Shown here: in pieces, positions 60,617-64,000 of the stretch | Layout: every line of letters starts with the position of its first letter | Numbering within the stretch: position 1 is the first letter of the stretch | From: Pararhizobium sp. IMCC21322 | GTDB taxonomy: Bacteria > Pseudomonadota > Alphaproteobacteria > Rhizobiales > GCA-2746425 | Reading direction: 5' to 3' | Assembly: GCF_030758295.1 (NCBI RefSeq) | Contig: NZ_CP132335.1 | Span: forward strand, 248,001 to 312,000 | Length of the DNA stretch: 64,000 bases | Notes under the pieces: generated by a model | What the model was told of the DNA's origin: nothing | Seen by the model: the letters and a program-made list of their open reading frames with translations, nothing else | The model's database searches: none | Position numbers and translations under genes: made by a program

Positions 60617-61648
60617 GTGGCTATCATTTCAAGTCGCGCAACAGCAGCTGACATTGCAAAAAGTGCTGGCGTTGCGAAATCGACCGTGTCACTTGCGTTC
60701 AGTGCGCCAGAGCGCGTTTCAGCCAAGACCCGTGAGCGCATCCTTAATGCCGCCGCGGCCGCCGGTTACACGCCAAATCCGGTTGCTCAAAGCCTCAAAA
60801 CGGGGCGCAACAATATTGTTGGCATCATTTTAGCCGATCTGACGAACCCGCATGGTGGAGCCGTTTTGGGACAGGCTCAACAAACGGCGAATGACATAGG
60901 TTATATGGCCATGACCGCGACAGCTTCGCATGATCCCAAGCGAGACCTGGAGTTCGTTCGTAAATTTGAGCAATTAAACATCCGCGCCGCAATTATCATG
61001 CCTTCTGGTTCGGGTCATGAATATGTCAAAGCCCTCGCAACCAGCTCAATTCGCTTTGTCACCTACGGTCATAAACTCTCGGGTCTGGCGTGCGATCATG
61101 TTGGATTGGACAATCGTCTGGGAATGGAATTACTGGTCCGACATTTGGTGGAACTTGGCCATCGGCGGATTGGCCATGTCGCAGGCAACCAACGCCAATG
61201 GAGCGGCACTGAAAGACTCGACGGGCTGCGTGAGAGCCTGTCAGAGGCCGGTTTGACACTGGAAGACAAATATCTGGGCTTTGGCGAATATGATGAGGAC
61301 GCATCTTATCGCGCAGCGCTTAAATTACTGCGCAAGAAGGATCGGCCAACCGCACTGATAACGGCGAACAATGTAACTGCAATAGGGGCCTTGCGAGCGG
61401 CGAGAGACCTGAAGCTTCGCTGCCCGGAAGACATATCCATTGCGACAATTGATGAAGTCCCCTGGAGTGAACTCATATCACCCACCCTGACCCACGCTGC
61501 CCAACCAATCGGAGACATGGCAGCGTGCGCTGCAACCTGGTTGATCGAAAGACTGGAAGGTCAAAACAAAACCGAATTGCCTCGCTTCATTGAATTTCCA
61601 CCAAAGTTGATTGTCGGCCAATCAACTGCATCAATCGATGGACATTGA
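60617..61648 (+). CDS. LacI family transcriptional regulator
   Basis: About 343 residues from GTG 60617 (AGGGAA nearby); the frame is open to 60554, but that would put operator O2 inside the gene. HTH (~8-30: ATAADIAKSAGVAKSTVSLAFSAPERVSAKT) and hinge AAAAAGYTPNPVAQSLKTGRNN, then a periplasmic-binding-like sensor domain. It is divergent from the sulfatase/ABC operon and is the obvious regulator of it. Confidence 0.9.
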   Translation: MAIISSRATAADIAKSAGVAKSTVSLAFSAPERVSAKTRERILNAAAAAGYTPNPVAQSLKTGRNNIVGIILADLTNPHGGAVLGQAQQTANDIGYMAMTATASHDPKRDLEFVRKFEQLNIRAAIIMPSGSGHEYVKALATSSIRFVTYGHKLSGLACDHVGLDNRLGMELLVRHLVELGHRRIGHVAGNQRQWSGTERLDGLRESLSEAGLTLEDKYLGFGEYDEDASYRAALKLLRKKDRPTALITANNVTAIGALRAARDLKLRCPEDISIATIDEVPWSELISPTLTHAAQPIGDMAACAATWLIERLEGQNKTELPRFIEFPPKLIVGQSTASIDGH

Positions 61649-61688
61649 GACTGCTCAACAGCCCTCGCCAGGCTTGGCCGACCTTCGC

Positions 61689-63017
61689 TTACAGGAAAGC
61701 TGTTGCCGTGATTGGAAACAAGGCGACCACAAGCAGAACAATCAACATCACACCGACAAATGGCAGCGTCGCTGCAAAAATCTGCTCAACGGAGACATTC
61801 GGATCATCAAGCGTATTGTGCACGGTAAACACCGATATCCCGAAGGGCGGTGTCAGCAAACCAATCTCGACGGCAAGGACCGTGATGATTCCAAAGTGGC
61901 TCAGATCAATGCCCATGCCCTGCGCGATCGGGGCCGCAATCGGCACCATGATCAGCAGGATTGATGTGCTGTCGAGGATCATGCCCATCAGCAGGATGAT
62001 CACCGCATAAAGCAACAGGAACTGCATCGGTCCAAACCCGGAGCCCTGCACAAGGTCTGCAATCGCATTCGGCAGCCCGGCAATCGACAACATGCGCGAA
62101 TAGAAGCTGGCCGCGATCAGCAGCAACAGGATCGATACAGAGATAATCGCCGTTTGCTTCATCACCTCCCACAGGCGCTTCCGATCCAGAGACCTGCGCG
62201 ACAGGGCCACGATCAGCGCACCAAACGCGCCAATGCCACCTGCCTCGGTTGGGGTGAAGTATCCGGTATAAAGCCCGCCCAGCACCAAAACGACCAGCAA
62301 AGCAATCGGCACCAGCTTGCCCAACATTGTGAGCAGCGGCATTGGTTCGATATCAATGTCCTGCCGCCGTGCCTTGGAAACGTCAGGATCCGTCAGCACA
62401 AAGCGCGGGAATACAATGGTGATGCCAATCAACATCGCGACGAACCCGCCAGCAAGCAACAGCCCTGGCACGATGCCAGCCAGGAACATGCCGCCGATCG
62501 AGACCTCAGCCAGAACGCCGTAGATGATCAGCAACAGGCTTGGAGGAATCAACATGCCCAGAACTGACGACCCGGCCACAGTCCCGGCGGAGAACGCCGG
62601 GCGATATCCATGGCGCGTCATTTCCGGCACAGCGACCCGCGTGAAGACAGCAGCCGAGGCAATGGACACGCCTGTAACCGCCGCAAAGATTGTGTTGGCC
62701 GCAACCGTGGCAACGCCAAGTCCGCAGATCATTCGGCGCAACAGCTGTTCCGCTACCTCGAACGTATCGCGCCCCACATTGGAGACGCTCACCAGAAGCC
62801 CCATGAGAACAAACAGCGGGATTGTCGCAAAGAGGTAATCAGCAATCCCACTATAGGCGGTCAGTTCCAGCATCTTGAACGCCAGATCGACATTGTCGCG
62901 AATGATCCAGATACCGACAAACGCCACGGAAATAAGCGCATAGGCGATCTGCATACCTATCAGGACCAGCCCGACAAGAACGACAATCAGAATGAAACCG
63001 ATGGCAAGGGTGGTCAT
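61689..63017 (-). CDS. TRAP transporter large permease (DctM class)
   Basis: 442 residues, ~12 helices. LLVSVSNVGRDTFEVAEQLL, SSVLGMLIPPSLLLIIYGVLAEVSIGGMFLAG, and ILLMGMILDSTSILLIMVPIAAP and VEIGLLTPPFGISVF are family signatures. Second TRAP system in the window; its start overlaps the stop of the small permease by 4 nt. Confidence 0.92.
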   Translation of the reverse strand: MTTLAIGFILIVVLVGLVLIGMQIAYALISVAFVGIWIIRDNVDLAFKMLELTAYSGIADYLFATIPLFVLMGLLVSVSNVGRDTFEVAEQLLRRMICGLGVATVAANTIFAAVTGVSIASAAVFTRVAVPEMTRHGYRPAFSAGTVAGSSVLGMLIPPSLLLIIYGVLAEVSIGGMFLAGIVPGLLLAGGFVAMLIGITIVFPRFVLTDPDVSKARRQDIDIEPMPLLTMLGKLVPIALLVVLVLGGLYTGYFTPTEAGGIGAFGALIVALSRRSLDRKRLWEVMKQTAIISVSILLLLIAASFYSRMLSIAGLPNAIADLVQGSGFGPMQFLLLYAVIILLMGMILDSTSILLIMVPIAAPIAQGMGIDLSHFGIITVLAVEIGLLTPPFGISVFTVHNTLDDPNVSVEQIFAATLPFVGVMLIVLLVVALFPITATAFL

Positions 63018-63580
63018 GTGGCATTGCTCCGAAGACTGCGCACTTCATCGGTCATGCGATAGAGCGCCGAAAGCGACGCCACAGCGGAACCGAGCACTGT
63101 GATGGCTCGGAAGGGAAAGGTGGGGATGGTGAAAACGCCTTGCACGCCAAAGAATTCAGCGCCGGTCCAGGCATCCATCATCTTGGGCCAGGAGGCCCAG
63201 AAGATCAGGCCAAACACGATCGCCCCGGTCAGGGCAAAAAACACCTCAAGCCAGCACACCGCGTTGGGCGAAGCCCGCTGCAACCTGCGCACCAGAAAAT
63301 CCGCCCGTGTCAGCCGCTTCTGCTGAATCGCCGCAGCCACCTGCAGGAATACGATGGCCACCACTGTGCGGGCAGCAATCTCGGACACACCCGTGATGGG
63401 TGAGTCAAAGAAATTGCGGCCCAGAACATCGGCCACAACCAGCGCCATCAGTCCGCCGATACACAGCGTTCCAACCGAGAACATGATCGCCGCCACACTG
63501 CCCAGAATGGCCCCCACCGGGGCCTCGGCAAAGCTGGGGACAAATCGGTCCTGTTCGTTGCTGGGATAGTGCTTGCTCAT
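63014..63580 (-). CDS. TRAP transporter small permease (DctQ class)
   Basis: About 188 residues from ATG 63580; a TTG at 63613 would start inside the intercistronic hairpin. Four helices; GVSEIAARTVVAIVFLQVAAAIQQKRLTRADFLV is the DctQ signature. Order on the minus strand is P-Q-M, as in dctPQM. Confidence 0.85.
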   Translation of the reverse strand: MSKHYPSNEQDRFVPSFAEAPVGAILGSVAAIMFSVGTLCIGGLMALVVADVLGRNFFDSPITGVSEIAARTVVAIVFLQVAAAIQQKRLTRADFLVRRLQRASPNAVCWLEVFFALTGAIVFGLIFWASWPKMMDAWTGAEFFGVQGVFTIPTFPFRAITVLGSAVASLSALYRMTDEVRSLRSNAT

Positions 63581-63611
63581 ATCAACAGGCTCATGGCTTT
63601 CTTCAAAGGGC

Positions 63612-63647
63612 AAAAGGCTCCGGTCGCAGTTTGAGCGACCGGAAGCC
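63612..63647 (-). promoter_or_regulatory. Intercistronic hairpin between TRAP binding protein and small permease genes
   Basis: 12-bp stem with one bulged base (inner stem CCGGTCGC / GCGACCGG at 63620-63642) and TTTT at its 3' side on the minus strand. It resembles a weak terminator placed directly after the binding-protein gene. Confidence 0.65.
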
Positions 63648-63666
63648 CATTGTTCAAGATCGAAAT

Positions 63667-64000
63667 TTAGCGACCTTCATCCCAGTTGCGCAATGGAGTG
63701 GCACCCCGCTCACGCAGCGCATCGAAATAGGCCTTCAGAACCACTTTGCCGGCGTCGCCTGTTTGCTCAAGCCATGGCGCTACGATGTCGGGAAGACCCT
63801 CGACCCACGCGGTTTTCTCAGCCTCGGGCAATTCGTGAACCGTCAATCCTGCGGCCTGCATTTCGGTCATCGCACGTTCTGCCAGATCAGACACATAATC
63901 ACCATGTGCAGCCGACGTGGCTTTGGCCGCATCGCGAAACGCCTGCTGGACAGGTTCCGGCAGTCCGTTGAAGAAGTCTTCATTGGCAGCAATCCCGCCA
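63667..64000 (-). CDS. TRAP transporter solute-binding protein (DctP class), C-terminal part, cut by window end
   Basis: The frame is open from 64000 to TAA at 63667, giving the last ~110 residues: ANEDFFNGLPEPVQQAFRDA, SDLAERAMTEMQAAG and AKTAW-like TAWVEGLPDIV, as in the final helices of DctP proteins. The binding site and signal peptide lie beyond the window. Confidence 0.85.
   Translation of the reverse strand, partial: GGIAANEDFFNGLPEPVQQAFRDAAKATSAAHGDYVSDLAERAMTEMQAAGLTVHELPEAEKTAWVEGLPDIVAPWLEQTGDAGKVVLKAYFDALRERGATPLRNWDEGR

Noticed and set aside
1-64000. CRISPR arrays, tRNA or rRNA genes, insertion sequences with transposase
   Set aside because: None was found on reading both strands; short tRNAs could be missed without a covariance search.

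Overview
The window looks like chromosomal DNA of an alphaproteobacterium, most likely a member of the Hyphomicrobiales (Rhizobiales), possibly marine. The evidence is the core gene order corC-aroB-aroK-small membrane protein-xerD-accA, the ruvC/yebC/ymdB/6S RNA/5-FCL block, DUF1178 and DUF1465 (RcdA family) genes, CtrA-type TTAA-N7-TTAA sites, and the density of ABC and TRAP uptake operons. No tRNA, rRNA or CRISPR array was seen.

Layout. 1-1446: edge of an accessory, lower-GC segment with a truncated serine recombinase, a ComF-like phosphoribosyltransferase broken by an in-frame TAG, and a SLOG-superfamily protein, all joined by 4-nt ATGA overlaps. 1590-20056: mostly housekeeping: a reductase, CorC-like membrane protein, shikimate pathway (aroB, aroK), xerD, accA, ruvC, yebC, ymdB-like phosphoesterase, 5-formyl-THF cyclo-ligase with a 6S RNA directly upstream, comF, grxC with a Nit-type amidase, a MotA-like/OmpA pair, an MsbA-like exporter, rpmE and an rcdA-like gene. 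20057-20544: an intergenic region with two CtrA-type boxes and a candidate small RNA with C-rich loops on the minus strand. 20545-23328: pobA and a secreted alginate-lyase-like protein.

23621-32602: a catabolic operon (BKACE enzyme, M19 dipeptidase, five-gene oligopeptide-type ABC importer, DadA-like oxidase) that would suit uptake and breakdown of peptides containing D-amino acids. 32609-34761: a His-rich exported protein divergent from a Crp/Fnr regulator and a sugar-nucleotide-type epimerase, with a perfect palindrome between them. 34820-41436: dctB-dctD two-component system followed by a TRAP transporter dctPQM. 41437-42955: a scar region with a long palindromic repeat, a decayed duplicate of the neighbouring SDR gene 3' end, and a very AT-rich orphan gene for an exported protein. 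42956-51503: a second peptide-type ABC operon with SDR, aldehyde dehydrogenase and M20 peptidase, divergent from a PAS-LuxR regulator. 52568-54775: a GAF-PAS-GGDEF-EAL protein. 54819-61648: a type I sulfatase with a sugar ABC importer, controlled by a divergent LacI-type regulator with two matching operators. 61689-64000: a second TRAP operon, cut by the window end.

Two themes recur. Four of five solute-binding-protein/permease junctions carry a strong intercistronic hairpin. Both copies of a 32-bp-arm palindromic repeat lie beside a decayed partial duplicate of a nearby gene.
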